Shown here: positions 17,412-26,350 of the stretch, one piece after another
How the letters are laid out: every line of letters starts with the position of its first letter
How positions within the stretch are numbered: the first letter of the stretch is position 1
Assembly: GCA_947495035.1 (NCBI GenBank)
Contig: CANLXI010000031.1
Coordinates: 1 to 64,000, forward strand
DNA length: 64,000 nt
Direction of reading: 5' to 3'
Origin: an uncultured Granulosicoccus sp.
Lineage (GTDB): Bacteria > Pseudomonadota > Gammaproteobacteria > Granulosicoccales > Granulosicoccaceae
Program-made: the position numbers and the translations under genes
Notes under the pieces: model-generated
What the model was told of the DNA's origin: nothing
Database searches by the model: none
Seen by the model: the letters and a program-made list of their open reading frames with translations, nothing else

Positions 17412-19859
17412 TCAGCAGGCACCCTGACCGACCTCGTTGGGGAAGTCATCCACCTGGATGACCGTATTCACGGCAGCGGCCGCCTCGCTCAGCAAGGTGC
17501 ACTCTGCAGGGCTCAGGACACCCTCGCCTGCCAGTTGCTGCAGCCAGCTCTCATGGTCCATTTCCACCGGCCGACTGCGACCACTTGCCTTGAGCTTGCG
17601 CTCGGCGTCCTCGGCCGCCAGCACGGCTCTCAGAGCATGTTCGATAGAACCGGTGACATCCTTCGGGTCATCACTGAGGAACACGCCCGCGGTGAGGCGA
17701 TCCCGAGCCGCCGATTCTTCGAGCAGTATTCGCGCGCATGCCTGTGTCAGACGATCATTGGGTGTGCGGTAGCGACGTCCCAAGGGGAACACGATGCCAC
17801 GCAACAGCAGCCCGACAGCCGTACTGGGAAAATTGCGCAGGATCTGATCCAGAGCCACCTGGGTCTCGAACAGCGCGGTACGTACGGACCATTCCAGCAG
17901 CGGCTGGTCTTCTGCAGGTCGGCCGGAATCCTCGAACCGCTTGAGTACCGCCGAGGCCATGTACATCTGCATCAAGCCATCGGCAAAGCGCCCGGACAAC
18001 ATTTCCTTGCGCTTGAGCCCCCCCCCGAGAAACAGCATGGCAAAGTCCGCCAGGAAGGAGTAGGCCGCACTCATGCGTGCCAGACGTCGATAGTACTTGG
18101 TGTTTTCGCCCGCCTCGGGTGCATTGGCAAATGCCCCCTTGGTGAGTCCATGAAACAGGGAACGACTGCCGTTCTGGATGGCGTAACCGACATGCCCCAT
18201 CAGGGCTTCGTCGAAGCTTTCCAGCGCTTCCTGCTGATTCGGCAATGAGGCTGCCGAGATCTCATCCATCAACCAGGGATGACAGCGGATCGCTCCCTGC
18301 CCGAAGATGATCAGACTGCGAGTCAGGATGTTGGCCCCTTCCACGGTGATGCCCACCGGGATAGCCTGATAGGGTCTTCCCAGGAAATTGCCCGGCCCCA
18401 TGCAGATCCCCTTGCCTCCGATGATATCCATGCCGTCATTGAGAACGGTTCGCATGCCCTCGGTGTTGTAGTATTTCAGGATGGCGGAGACAACCGAGGG
18501 CTTTTCGCCCTGATCCAGTGCTGCACAGGTCAGACGACGACCGGCATCCATGGTGTACGTCAGACCCGCGATCCGGCCCAGTGCCTCCTCGATGCCTTCG
18601 AACTTGCCGATCGGCAGATTGAATTGCCTGCGAACCCGTGAATAGGCACCGACAAAGCGCGAGGTGGCCTTGCCGGAAGCCACCCCATTGGACGGCAGGG
18701 AAATACCACGGCCGACCGACAGCGACTCCATCAGCATGCGCCAGCCCTGACCAAGCATCGGCTGACCACCGATGATCCAGTCCATCGGAATGAACACCTC
18801 CTTGCCGCTGTTGGGCCCGTTCATGAATGCCTGATTGAGCGGGAAATGACGTCGTCCGATATTCACCCCTTCGGTGGATGTCGGTATCAGGGCGCAGGTA
18901 ATGCCCAGGTCTTCCTGATCTCCCAGCAACCCGTCCGGATCGTAGGCCTTGAATGCCAGCCCCAGCAGGGTGGCAATCGGTCCGAGCGTGATATACCGCT
19001 TCTCCCAAGTGACCCGCAGCCCCAGCACTTCCTGCCCTTCATGCTGCCCCTTGCAGACGATACCGAAGTCCGGCATGGCACCGGCATCCGATCCGGCCGA
19101 TGGCCCGGTCAGTGCAAAACAGGGAATCTCCTCACCCACGGCCAGTCGAGGCAGATAGTGGTTCTTCTGCTCCTCGGTTCCATAGTGCAACAACAGCTCG
19201 GCCGGACCCAGCGAGTTGGGTACCATGACACTCACGGCGCCGGTGACACTGCGGGTTGCCAGCTTGGTCACCACTTCGGAGTGGGCCATGGCAGAGAAAC
19301 CCAGACCGCCATACGATTCGGGGATGACAAGACCGAGAAACCGTTGCTCCTTGATGAACTGCCAGACATCCGGTGGCAGGTCGTTGAGCTCATAGGTGAT
19401 CTGCCAGTCATCCATCATGCTGCACAGCTGATCGACCGGGCCATCGACAAATGCCTGTTCGGCCGGTGTCAGACGAGCCTCGGGATAGTTGCCCAGTTTC
19501 TCCCAGTCAGGCGAGCCGCGAAACAGTTCGGCTTCCCACCAGACCGTACCGGCATCGATGGCGGCCCGTTCAGTCTCGGACATGGGTGGCAGCACCACCT
19601 TGACGTATTTCAGTATGGGCAGACTGAAGAAGCGATGCCGCAGAGAACGTACATTGAACAGTACGGCCACCGCGATGAATACCAGCACGAGAATGGCCCC
19701 CACCACACCCGACAGAAAGCCGAACAGGGAAGCCAGCAGCAGGATGCCGGCACCTGCGGCCGTTGCAACCGGCAGGCTGAGACGATATCTGGACAGAATG
19801 AAAAGCGTCAGCGCCAGTACCAACAACCAGAAAACAATGCCCATCAGAATGAACTCCAT
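17412..19859 (-). CDS. fadE: Acyl-CoA dehydrogenase FadE
   Basis: 815 residues, matching the ~814-residue E. coli FadE rather than the ~380-residue short enzymes. Two N-terminal hydrophobic segments (about 5-24 and 30-66) anchor it to the membrane. The acyl-CoA dehydrogenase core begins near LCSMMDDWQITYELNDLPPDVW and includes FALTGPSAGSDAGAMPD (substrate/FAD site) and RPYQAIPVGITVEGANILTRS. A C-terminal FadE-specific region follows. It does the first step of beta-oxidation, making trans-2-enoyl-CoA. Its neighbour across a convergent junction is the fadL-lipase unit, so uptake and oxidation genes are side by side. It diverges from folE. Confidence 0.95.
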   Translation of the reverse strand: MEFILMGIVFWLLVLALTLFILSRYRLSLPVATAAGAGILLLASLFGFLSGVVGAILVLVFIAVAVLFNVRSLRHRFFSLPILKYVKVVLPPMSETERAAIDAGTVWWEAELFRGSPDWEKLGNYPEARLTPAEQAFVDGPVDQLCSMMDDWQITYELNDLPPDVWQFIKEQRFLGLVIPESYGGLGFSAMAHSEVVTKLATRSVTGAVSVMVPNSLGPAELLLHYGTEEQKNHYLPRLAVGEEIPCFALTGPSAGSDAGAMPDFGIVCKGQHEGQEVLGLRVTWEKRYITLGPIATLLGLAFKAYDPDGLLGDQEDLGITCALIPTSTEGVNIGRRHFPLNQAFMNGPNSGKEVFIPMDWIIGGQPMLGQGWRMLMESLSVGRGISLPSNGVASGKATSRFVGAYSRVRRQFNLPIGKFEGIEEALGRIAGLTYTMDAGRRLTCAALDQGEKPSVVSAILKYYNTEGMRTVLNDGMDIIGGKGICMGPGNFLGRPYQAIPVGITVEGANILTRSLIIFGQGAIRCHPWLMDEISAASLPNQQEALESFDEALMGHVGYAIQNGSRSLFHGLTKGAFANAPEAGENTKYYRRLARMSAAYSFLADFAMLFLGGGLKRKEMLSGRFADGLMQMYMASAVLKRFEDSGRPAEDQPLLEWSVRTALFETQVALDQILRNFPSTAVGLLLRGIVFPLGRRYRTPNDRLTQACARILLEESAARDRLTAGVFLSDDPKDVTGSIEHALRAVLAAEDAERKLKASGRSRPVEMDHESWLQQLAGEGVLSPAECTLLSEAAAAVNTVIQVDDFPNEVGQGAC

Positions 19860-20123
19860 GAAACGTGCGTCAGCGTTGCAAAGGGATTACACAAGCACTG
19901 CTCATGCCGAGCCGGCATGGAAAGGTCGGGTAGACGATGCCCGATCACACAGCTTACTGCCAATGCAATCTTTTTTCCCCCACGGCAAGCGCTCTTGTAC
20001 AACTTGCCATCTTTCGGCCAGGCTCGATAGTCCTGAAACGCAGGCCGGAAGCAAAATCCGTTATAGTCTGCGCTCATTTCCGGCCATGTCTCTGGCCCGT
20101 AGCACAGGCGATCATTCACTCCC
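19860..20123. other. Divergent fadE-folE intergenic region
   Basis: 264 bp with no gene. It holds a perfect small hairpin in the fadE leader (CATGCC/GGCATG, 19903-19919), a C/T-rich tract near 19972, and a -10-like TATAGT about 70 bp before folE without a good -35. I could not recognise a fatty-acid regulator site. Confidence 0.5.
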
Positions 20124-20675
20124 ATGGAATCAATGACCTCAGCGTATCGCAGCATCCTTGAATCCGTCGGCGAGGACGTCTCGCGTGATGGACTTCGCGA
20201 CACTCCCGAACGCGCCGCCAAGGCCATGGAGTTTCTGACGCGCGGCTATCACCAGACTCTGGAGGAAGTGGTCAATGGCGCCATCTTCGAATCCGACAGC
20301 GACGAGATGGTCATCGTGCGTGACATTGAGCTCTACTCCCTGTGCGAGCACCATCTGCTGCCGTTCATTGGCAAATGTCATGTGGCCTATCTGCCGCGCG
20401 GCAAGGTCATCGGTCTGTCCAAGGTTGCGCGCATCGTCGACATGTATGCACGGCGACTGCAGATTCAGGAATCCCTGACCAAGCAGATCGCCACGGCGGT
20501 GCTCGAGGTCACGGGTGGGATCGGTGTCGGTGTGATCATCGAGTCCCAGCATATGTGCATGATGATGCGTGGTGTCCAGAAACAGAACTCCTCCATGACC
20601 ACATCGGCCATGCTCGGTCGTTTCCGTTCGGATATCAATACGCGCAATGAGTTCCTGTCACTGGTGCGTGACTGA
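20124..20675 (+). CDS. folE: GTP cyclohydrolase I
   Basis: 183 residues. Converts GTP to dihydroneopterin triphosphate at the start of folate synthesis. The zinc site is visible: Cys and His in SLCEHHLLPF and the second Cys in SQHMCMMMRGVQK. The substrate region DGLRDTPERAAKAMEF and the SKVARIVDMYARRLQIQE helix are typical of type IA enzymes. The length fits bacterial FolE. An alternative ATG lies 9 nt downstream (20133); neither has a strong ribosome site. It converges on the ABC exporter gene with a 26-bp gap. Confidence 0.97.
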   Translation: MESMTSAYRSILESVGEDVSRDGLRDTPERAAKAMEFLTRGYHQTLEEVVNGAIFESDSDEMVIVRDIELYSLCEHHLLPFIGKCHVAYLPRGKVIGLSKVARIVDMYARRLQIQESLTKQIATAVLEVTGGIGVGVIIESQHMCMMMRGVQKQNSSMTTSAMLGRFRSDINTRNEFLSLVRD

Positions 20676-20701
20676 GCCACTGCATCCGTATCTTCAGCGA
20701 T

Positions 20702-22576
20702 TCATTCGCCTTCGCCATCATCAGCTCCCAGCTGCAACTGCCACAAGTCCGCGTACAGGCCGTCGGCTTCCAGCAACTGTTCATGCGTTCCCTGTTCAAC
20801 CACCTGACCGGCATCGAGCACGATGATCTGATCAGCATCAACCACGGTCGAGAGTCGGTGGGCGATGACCAGTGAGGTCGCGCGTCTGGCCACCGCGTTC
20901 ATGCCCTCCAGAATCGCCTGCTCGCTGCGCGTATCCAGGCTGGATGTGGCTTCGTCGAAAATGATGATCGGCGGGTCCTTGACCACGACCCTGGCGATGG
21001 CCATGCGCTGTTTCTCTCCACCGGAGAGCTTCAGACCTCGCTCACCGACCACGGTGTCATAACCCTGCGGCAGTTCCCGGATGAAGGATTCCAGATTTGC
21101 ACGCCGCGCAGCCTCGGTCACCCGCTCGTCATCGGCTTCCGGATGGGCATAGGCCAGGTTGTAGCGAATGGTATCGTTGAACATCACCGTATCCTGCGGC
21201 ACCACACCCAGAGCCTCTCGCAGACTGGATTGCGTGCAATCCCGTACATCCACCCCATCGATCAGGACCTGGCCGTCATCCACATCGTAGAAGCGGAACA
21301 ACAGGCGCGACAGGGTCGACTTGCCGGCACCCGAGGGTCCGACCACCGCTACCTTGCTGCCCGGCTCCACCGTGAAACTGACACCACGCAGGATGGGCCG
21401 CTCTGGCAGATAGGCAAACCGGACATCGCGAAATTCGATACGCGCCTGTCTGACCTCCAGTGGCTTTGCTCCCGGCTTGTCCTGGATCTGTGGCGTGCGT
21501 TCGAGCAATCGCAGCACCAGATCCATATCGGCCAGTGCATATTGCAAGCCACGGTACACCACGCCCAGATAATTGAGCGGTACAAACAGCTGCAGCATCA
21601 TGGCATTGATCAGCACGATATCACCCAGGGTGATCGTCCGGGTGGTGACGTCGCGAACAGCGAGCATCATGATCAGCGTGACGCCAACGGAGACGATGGC
21701 CGCCTGCCCGAAGTTCAGTGTCGACATGGTTACCTGACTGCGCACTCCGGCATTGGCCCAGTCATTCATATGGGCCTCGTAGACCGCAATTTCGCGCTTC
21801 TCGTTATTGAAATACTTGACGGTCTCGTAGTTCAGCAGGCTGTCCACGGCACGACCACTGGCCAGTGAATCCATGCGATTCATTTCATGACGAAACTGCA
21901 TGCGCCAGCCGGAAAAGAACAGCGTGAACGCCACGTAGATGATGACGGTACCGAACACCACCGCCGTGTAATGCCAGCCATAGCCACCCAGCAGAATGGC
22001 GGCAACCAGCAGGAATTCGGCAGCCGTGGGTACGATGTTGAAGACCAGCAGATTGACGATCGAGCTGAGACTGCTGGTACCGCGCGACAGGTCCTTGGCA
22101 ATACTGCCGGTGCGCCGCTCCAGATGGAAAGCCAGAGACAGGTCGTGCAACTGCGTCAGTACCTGGCTGGACAGCTTCTGCATGGCGCGGTAACGAACAC
22201 GAGCGAACAGGGAGTCGCGCAATTCGGTAAACAGGGAGCTGCACATGCGCAACAGGCCATACGCCGCCACCAGACCCAGACCGACCAGCAGTATCTCATT
22301 GCTGCCAACGGCGAGCGGGTCGCCGAGCGGGTCCGCGAGCGAATCCGCCAGGGTGTTGCCTGCGTTGCCGTCGCCGGTTGCGCCACCGGTCTGGTCCAGC
22401 GTGTTGATGATGCGCTTGAGCACCAGCGGTACGGCGACAATGGCCAGCTTGCTGAGCATCAGAAAGCCCAGAGCAACCAGTACCCGTCCGCGGTATTCCC
22501 ACAGATAGGTCGAGAGTTTCTTCAGATTCTCGATATCACGTCGATTGCTGTGCGGTGCTTCCTCGCGACCGGCCAT
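20702..22576 (-). CDS. Atm1-type ABC exporter (permease fused to ATPase)
   Basis: 624 residues. The N-terminal half has about six transmembrane segments with the Atm1 motif NYETVKYFNNEKRE. The ATPase half has Walker A GPSGAGKST, signature LSGGEKQR, Walker B IIIFDEATSSLD and H-loop IAHRLST. Bacterial Atm1 homologues export glutathione conjugates and related thiols, helping metal or xenobiotic tolerance. The first periplasmic loop carries a low-complexity insert of three LADP/LGDP-like units coded by a 12-bp repeat. Its start shares a base with the dusA stop (TGATG), so the two are co-translated. Confidence 0.9.
   Translation of the reverse strand: MAGREEAPHSNRRDIENLKKLSTYLWEYRGRVLVALGFLMLSKLAIVAVPLVLKRIINTLDQTGGATGDGNAGNTLADSLADPLGDPLAVGSNEILLVGLGLVAAYGLLRMCSSLFTELRDSLFARVRYRAMQKLSSQVLTQLHDLSLAFHLERRTGSIAKDLSRGTSSLSSIVNLLVFNIVPTAAEFLLVAAILLGGYGWHYTAVVFGTVIIYVAFTLFFSGWRMQFRHEMNRMDSLASGRAVDSLLNYETVKYFNNEKREIAVYEAHMNDWANAGVRSQVTMSTLNFGQAAIVSVGVTLIMMLAVRDVTTRTITLGDIVLINAMMLQLFVPLNYLGVVYRGLQYALADMDLVLRLLERTPQIQDKPGAKPLEVRQARIEFRDVRFAYLPERPILRGVSFTVEPGSKVAVVGPSGAGKSTLSRLLFRFYDVDDGQVLIDGVDVRDCTQSSLREALGVVPQDTVMFNDTIRYNLAYAHPEADDERVTEAARRANLESFIRELPQGYDTVVGERGLKLSGGEKQRMAIARVVVKDPPIIIFDEATSSLDTRSEQAILEGMNAVARRATSLVIAHRLSTVVDADQIIVLDAGQVVEQGTHEQLLEADGLYADLWQLQLGADDGEGE
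22313..22348. repeat. 12-bp imperfect triplicate in the ABC exporter gene
   Basis: Three neighbouring 12-bp units (gagcgggtcgcc, gagcgggtccgc, gagcgaatccgc on the plus strand) code for the GDPL, ADPL and ADSL blocks in the first extracytoplasmic loop of the exporter. The unit is a multiple of three, so gain or loss keeps the frame. Confidence 0.85.
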
Positions 22577-23598
22577 CAGGCACTGCGCCGGGCGTGATCG
22601 ACGATGTATTCCAGCGCCTGATCCACCAGTGCAACGGCATCGCGCGTCTTGCCGGCCTGCTCACTGATATGTCGCCGCCACAGGCGCGCCCCGGGGACCT
22701 CCTGAAACAGAGAAACCAGATGCCGACTCAGCGCGCTGGGACGCACGCCCTGTTCCACCCAGGTCTGCATGTATTGCGCATAGGCCCGTGCCACGGATGC
22801 CAGTGACTCGATATCGACCGTCCCCTGCAGACCACCCGGCAGATCGGCAAAGATGCGCTGATCGGCCTCCGCCAGGATGGCCGGGCTGTAGTACGCCGCG
22901 CGCCCGATCATCACCCCATCGACATGCTGCAGATGTTGCAGCGCAGCATCAAGCGTATCGATACCGCCATTGATGCTGATGTGCAACTGTGGAAAGGCCT
23001 GTTTGAGGCGATAGACATACTCGTAACGCAGCGGTGGAATGCTGCGATTCTCCTTCGGGCTGAGGCCGTCCAGCCAGGCCTTGCGGGCATGTACCGTGAA
23101 GTATCGGCAACCACTGTCAGCCACCTGTTCGACAAAGGACTCGAGCGCTTCGTAACTGTCATCCCGATCGATGCCGAGGCGACACTTGACCGTCACGGGA
23201 ACGTCGACGGCCTGCTGCATACCAGCCACCACCTCGCGCACCAGCTGTGGTTCGGCCATCAGGCAGGCACCAAATCGCCCGGCCTGCACCCTGTCACTGG
23301 GACAGCCCACATTCATGTTGATCTCCTCATACCCCCAGTCGGCACCGATGGCAGCAGCCTGTGCCATCTCGCCCACATCCGAGCCTCCCAGTTGCAGCAC
23401 CACAGGGGTCTCCGACTCGTGACGACCAAGCAGGTAGGGACGATCACCATGAATCACTGCCTTGCAGGTCAGCATCTCGGTATACAGCAGCGTATGCCGC
23501 GTCAGCAGGCGCGCCAGATGCCGGTAATGACGATCGGTGAGCTCCATCATGGGAGCCACGACCAGTCGCCGGTGAGCGGGGTCGAAGGTGTCAGGCAT
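22576..23598 (-). CDS. dusA: tRNA-dihydrouridine(20/20a) synthase
   Basis: 340 residues. FMN enzyme that reduces uridine 20/20a in the tRNA D-loop. PMMELTDRHYRHLARLL is the FMN-binding start and NVGCPSDRVQAGRFGACLM carries the catalytic Cys (NVGCPS). The later CRLGIDRDDSYE and SINGGIDTL segments are typical of DusA, and the length fits DusA better than DusB or DusC. The stop overlaps the exporter start as TGATG. A perfect TATAAT lies 69 bp before its start. Confidence 0.96.
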   Translation of the reverse strand: MPDTFDPAHRRLVVAPMMELTDRHYRHLARLLTRHTLLYTEMLTCKAVIHGDRPYLLGRHESETPVVLQLGGSDVGEMAQAAAIGADWGYEEINMNVGCPSDRVQAGRFGACLMAEPQLVREVVAGMQQAVDVPVTVKCRLGIDRDDSYEALESFVEQVADSGCRYFTVHARKAWLDGLSPKENRSIPPLRYEYVYRLKQAFPQLHISINGGIDTLDAALQHLQHVDGVMIGRAAYYSPAILAEADQRIFADLPGGLQGTVDIESLASVARAYAQYMQTWVEQGVRPSALSRHLVSLFQEVPGARLWRRHISEQAGKTRDAVALVDQALEYIVDHARRSA

Positions 23599-23666
23599 AC
23601 GTCAGGGGTCTTGTCGGCTGGCAGACGGAACGGCCATCCTGGGCGATCGCGAAGTCCGGACTGGAC

Positions 23667-23672
23667 ATTATA
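23667..23672 (-). promoter_or_regulatory. Candidate -10 element for dusA
   Basis: On the minus strand the sequence is TATAAT, a perfect sigma-70 -10, 69 bp before the dusA ATG. No good -35 is found 16-18 bp upstream, so the promoter may need an activator. Confidence 0.45.
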
Positions 23673-23716
23673 GCGTCAGGAAGAGCTGCTCATGCTCACG
23701 GCAGCGTGCAGTTCTG

Positions 23717-24922
23717 TCAGTGTGAGCGTTTCAGCTGCAGCTGCGAGCCGATACGGCGTGCGAAGACATCACTGGTACAGCCCTCCTCCAGGCATTGCGC
23801 CATCAATTGCTGCTGCGACAATGGTGCCAGACCATTGACCGGTGGCTCCAGCTCCATATTGGCCGGAAAGGGATAAGCCTCACCGCAGGCCTCGATGACC
23901 TGACGCGTCTGCCTGGGCAGCCAACCATGACTGCTGATCAGCTGATGCAGTACCGGGTACAAGGCCACACTCATGCGTGCCTTGTCCTGCAATTCCATGG
24001 TGCGGCCGTACATCGAGCCCGCCTGTACCAGATTGGCAAAGCGGTCCACATCGGTGGTCCGGTTCTCGCCCGCGGCATGAAACACCGCCGGATTGAAGAA
24101 CAGCATGTCGCCCTTGTGCAAGGCCAGCTGGACATGTCGTTGTTCGAACAGGGCGATGCATTCCTCTCGCTCGGCGGCCAGATATCCCGGCAGATACTGC
24201 TGCGAGAACGGCAGCACCTTGGTCGGCCCGGACTCCAGCGGCATGTCCGAATGGGCAATGGCTCCCTGTAGCGTCAGCAACGGCGACATGGCATGCACAT
24301 GCGCCGGATACTGGCGCAGCTGCTCGGCCTGCTGGAAGCCCATATGGTAGTCACGATGACAGTGCTGTGCCTGACCGCCGGGATGGACGATGTTGCCCTG
24401 CGTGGTGATCTGGTAACCCGGGCCCAGCCAGGCACGACACATCAATGCCAGCACATCGTTCGCGTTGTAGCGCGCGAACAATTCCGGCGACTGCAGACAG
24501 AGTTTCTCGTGAGCGTTCCACAGTCGGGTGTTGGTACCCCGAGGTGCGAAGTGATCCGCCCCGCTACCGCTGGCTCGCTCGGCGTCGATGAGCGTTTCGA
24601 ACACCGCTGTTACCCGGTCCAGCATGTTCAGATCTGCCACGGCATTCCTGACCAGCACCACGCCGGCGCCCTGACCGAGCGTGCGAGCCCATTCGGCCTG
24701 CAGGGCCAGGACCTGGGGTGTCGCCGCCGCTTCATCAGCGGCTGCCTCCCGGATCGCCGCCCCGTCATAAACCGGTATCTGACTGACGATATCGGAGGCC
24801 AGCGGAACACTCGCCGGATCGGTCTGTTGTTCACACAATGCTTCCAGCTGCGACAGATCCATGGATGAATCATCCAGCCAGACTGTCGGGTCCTGCTCAG
24901 TGGGTCTGTCCATCTCCTTCAT
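23717..24922 (-). CDS. Phytanoyl-CoA dioxygenase-family protein
   Basis: 401 residues from the ATG at 24922. It reads as an Fe(II)/2-oxoglutarate oxygenase of the PhyH group. The HxD part of the iron triad appears in QHCHRDYHMGFQQ and the distal His in MLFFNPAVFHAAGENRT. Basic residues just after the distal His suit 2-oxoglutarate binding. The true substrate cannot be read from sequence; relatives act on lipids, halogenation substrates and small metabolites. The ATG at 24913 has AAGGAG directly adjoining it, which is too close, so 24922 is the better start, though not certain. It follows the Gfo/Idh/MocA gene by 59 bp on the same strand. Confidence 0.82.
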   Translation of the reverse strand: MKEMDRPTEQDPTVWLDDSSMDLSQLEALCEQQTDPASVPLASDIVSQIPVYDGAAIREAAADEAAATPQVLALQAEWARTLGQGAGVVLVRNAVADLNMLDRVTAVFETLIDAERASGSGADHFAPRGTNTRLWNAHEKLCLQSPELFARYNANDVLALMCRAWLGPGYQITTQGNIVHPGGQAQHCHRDYHMGFQQAEQLRQYPAHVHAMSPLLTLQGAIAHSDMPLESGPTKVLPFSQQYLPGYLAAEREECIALFEQRHVQLALHKGDMLFFNPAVFHAAGENRTTDVDRFANLVQAGSMYGRTMELQDKARMSVALYPVLHQLISSHGWLPRQTRQVIEACGEAYPFPANMELEPPVNGLAPLSQQQLMAQCLEEGCTSDVFARRIGSQLQLKRSH

Positions 24923-24981
24923 CCTCGCTTGCTGCTCCCGCCACACACAATGCACCATGGTGCACTTCGGGTAAAGCTTCT

Positions 24982-26091
24982 TCAGACCTCCACCCACGAC
25001 GCCTTGTCACAGGATGCCCAGACGGCGTCGATGACACGGTTCACCTCCATGCCATCACGGAAGGTCGGCCATTGCGCCTGCCCGGCCTGAATTGCCGCCA
25101 GAAAATCACGGGCTTCGATGATCAGCTGGTCCTGGTAACCCGTGCCGTGGCCCGGTCCGAGGCAGAAATTCACGTAGTCCGGATGCTCGGTGTTGGTCAG
25201 TATCTTGCGAAACCCGCGCTCACTCTCGGGTCCGTCCATCTTGTACAGCCACAAGGCATTCTGATCCTCCTGATCGAAACGGATGGCCCCCTTGCTGCCG
25301 CTGATGTCATAGGCATATCCCATCTTTCTGCCGGTTGCGACCCGGCTGAAATACAGATGACCCATGACCCCCGATTCGAAGCGGCACAGACACTGTGCGT
25401 GATCGTCGTTGGTCACCGGTTCCCGCCCACCATTTGCGGATGGGCGGGTCGGGTAGACGGTTTCCATGTCGGCACACAGCGAATGAATGGGACCTGCCAG
25501 CGCCATGGCCGCGTTGATCATGTGTGATGCCAGATCGCCCATCGTGCCGTTGGCGCGGCCACGCGTGCGCCAGTTGCCGGGCGCGTCCGGATCGGCGCAG
25601 AAGTCTTCGGTGTGCTCACCGCGGAACCAGGTCATGTCGCCGATCACGCCCTGCTGGATCAGTTGTCGTGCGAATTGCGTGGCCGGTGTGCGCACGTAAT
25701 TGAACCCCACCATGTTCACGACACCGGCAGCCTCGGCTGCCTCGGTCATCTCGATACTCTCCGCCAGTGATGCACCCATCGGCTTTTCGCACAGCACGGG
25801 TTTGCCAGCGGCCATGGCTGCCAGCGCAATCTCGCGATGAGTGGATTGAGGCGATGCGATCACGATGGCTTCGACCGCGGGGTCGGCCACCAGAGTTTGC
25901 CAATCAGCCGTCGAGCGCCGAAAACCGAACTCCGCAGCCTTGCGAGCAGCCCCGTCCTCGGTGGTGGCACACAGCATTTCGCATATCGGACGCAGCTCCG
26001 TGTTGAACACGGCGCCGACCGCCTGCATGGCGACGCTGTGCAGCTTTCCCATATAGCCGGCTCCGATGATGCCGATACCGATTGTCTTCAC
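24982..26091 (-). CDS. Gfo/Idh/MocA-family NAD(P)-dependent oxidoreductase
   Basis: 369 residues from a GTG at 26091. Rossmann fold with GIGIIGAGYMGKLHS at the N-terminus, then the EKP motif (VLCEKPMGASLAESIEM) typical of the family, and the C-terminal alpha/beta domain with NDDHAQCLCRFESGVMGHLYFSR. Such enzymes act on sugars, inositols and related cyclic polyols. The start was chosen from the Rossmann motif; a longer open frame upstream (to 26238) has no family likeness. Inference: it works with the adjacent dioxygenase, as these two families often sit together in small catabolic units. Confidence 0.87.
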   Translation of the reverse strand: MKTIGIGIIGAGYMGKLHSVAMQAVGAVFNTELRPICEMLCATTEDGAARKAAEFGFRRSTADWQTLVADPAVEAIVIASPQSTHREIALAAMAAGKPVLCEKPMGASLAESIEMTEAAEAAGVVNMVGFNYVRTPATQFARQLIQQGVIGDMTWFRGEHTEDFCADPDAPGNWRTRGRANGTMGDLASHMINAAMALAGPIHSLCADMETVYPTRPSANGGREPVTNDDHAQCLCRFESGVMGHLYFSRVATGRKMGYAYDISGSKGAIRFDQEDQNALWLYKMDGPESERGFRKILTNTEHPDYVNFCLGPGHGTGYQDQLIIEARDFLAAIQAGQAQWPTFRDGMEVNRVIDAVWASCDKASWVEV

Positions 26092-26283
26092 GGGTTTCTG
26101 ACTCTCTCGCTGAAACAGTATCCCCAGTGTAAGCCAAGTCAGAGCGATCAGGCGTGTGTTGCTGGCCATGACGCACTTGCGCAAATCGTGTCTGCTTCCG
26201 TCGTCTGATCCGAACTGCCCTTGATGAGGCTGGCACACAGGCTTGCATCAGGGTGCCGTTTTTTCAGCGATTCGATCACGTCT

Positions 26284-26311
26284 GTTACAACAGCAGGTGA
26301 ACCGCTACAAT
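26284..26311 (+). promoter_or_regulatory. Candidate promoter for adhC-fghA
   Basis: GTTACA and TACAAT are separated by 16 bp, with the -10 ending 39 bp before the adhC start. The -10 is strong and the -35 is fair (4 of 6). Confidence 0.55.
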
Positions 26312-26350
26312 GCACTTTCACACAACGACCAACTCACGGAGAATCACCCC

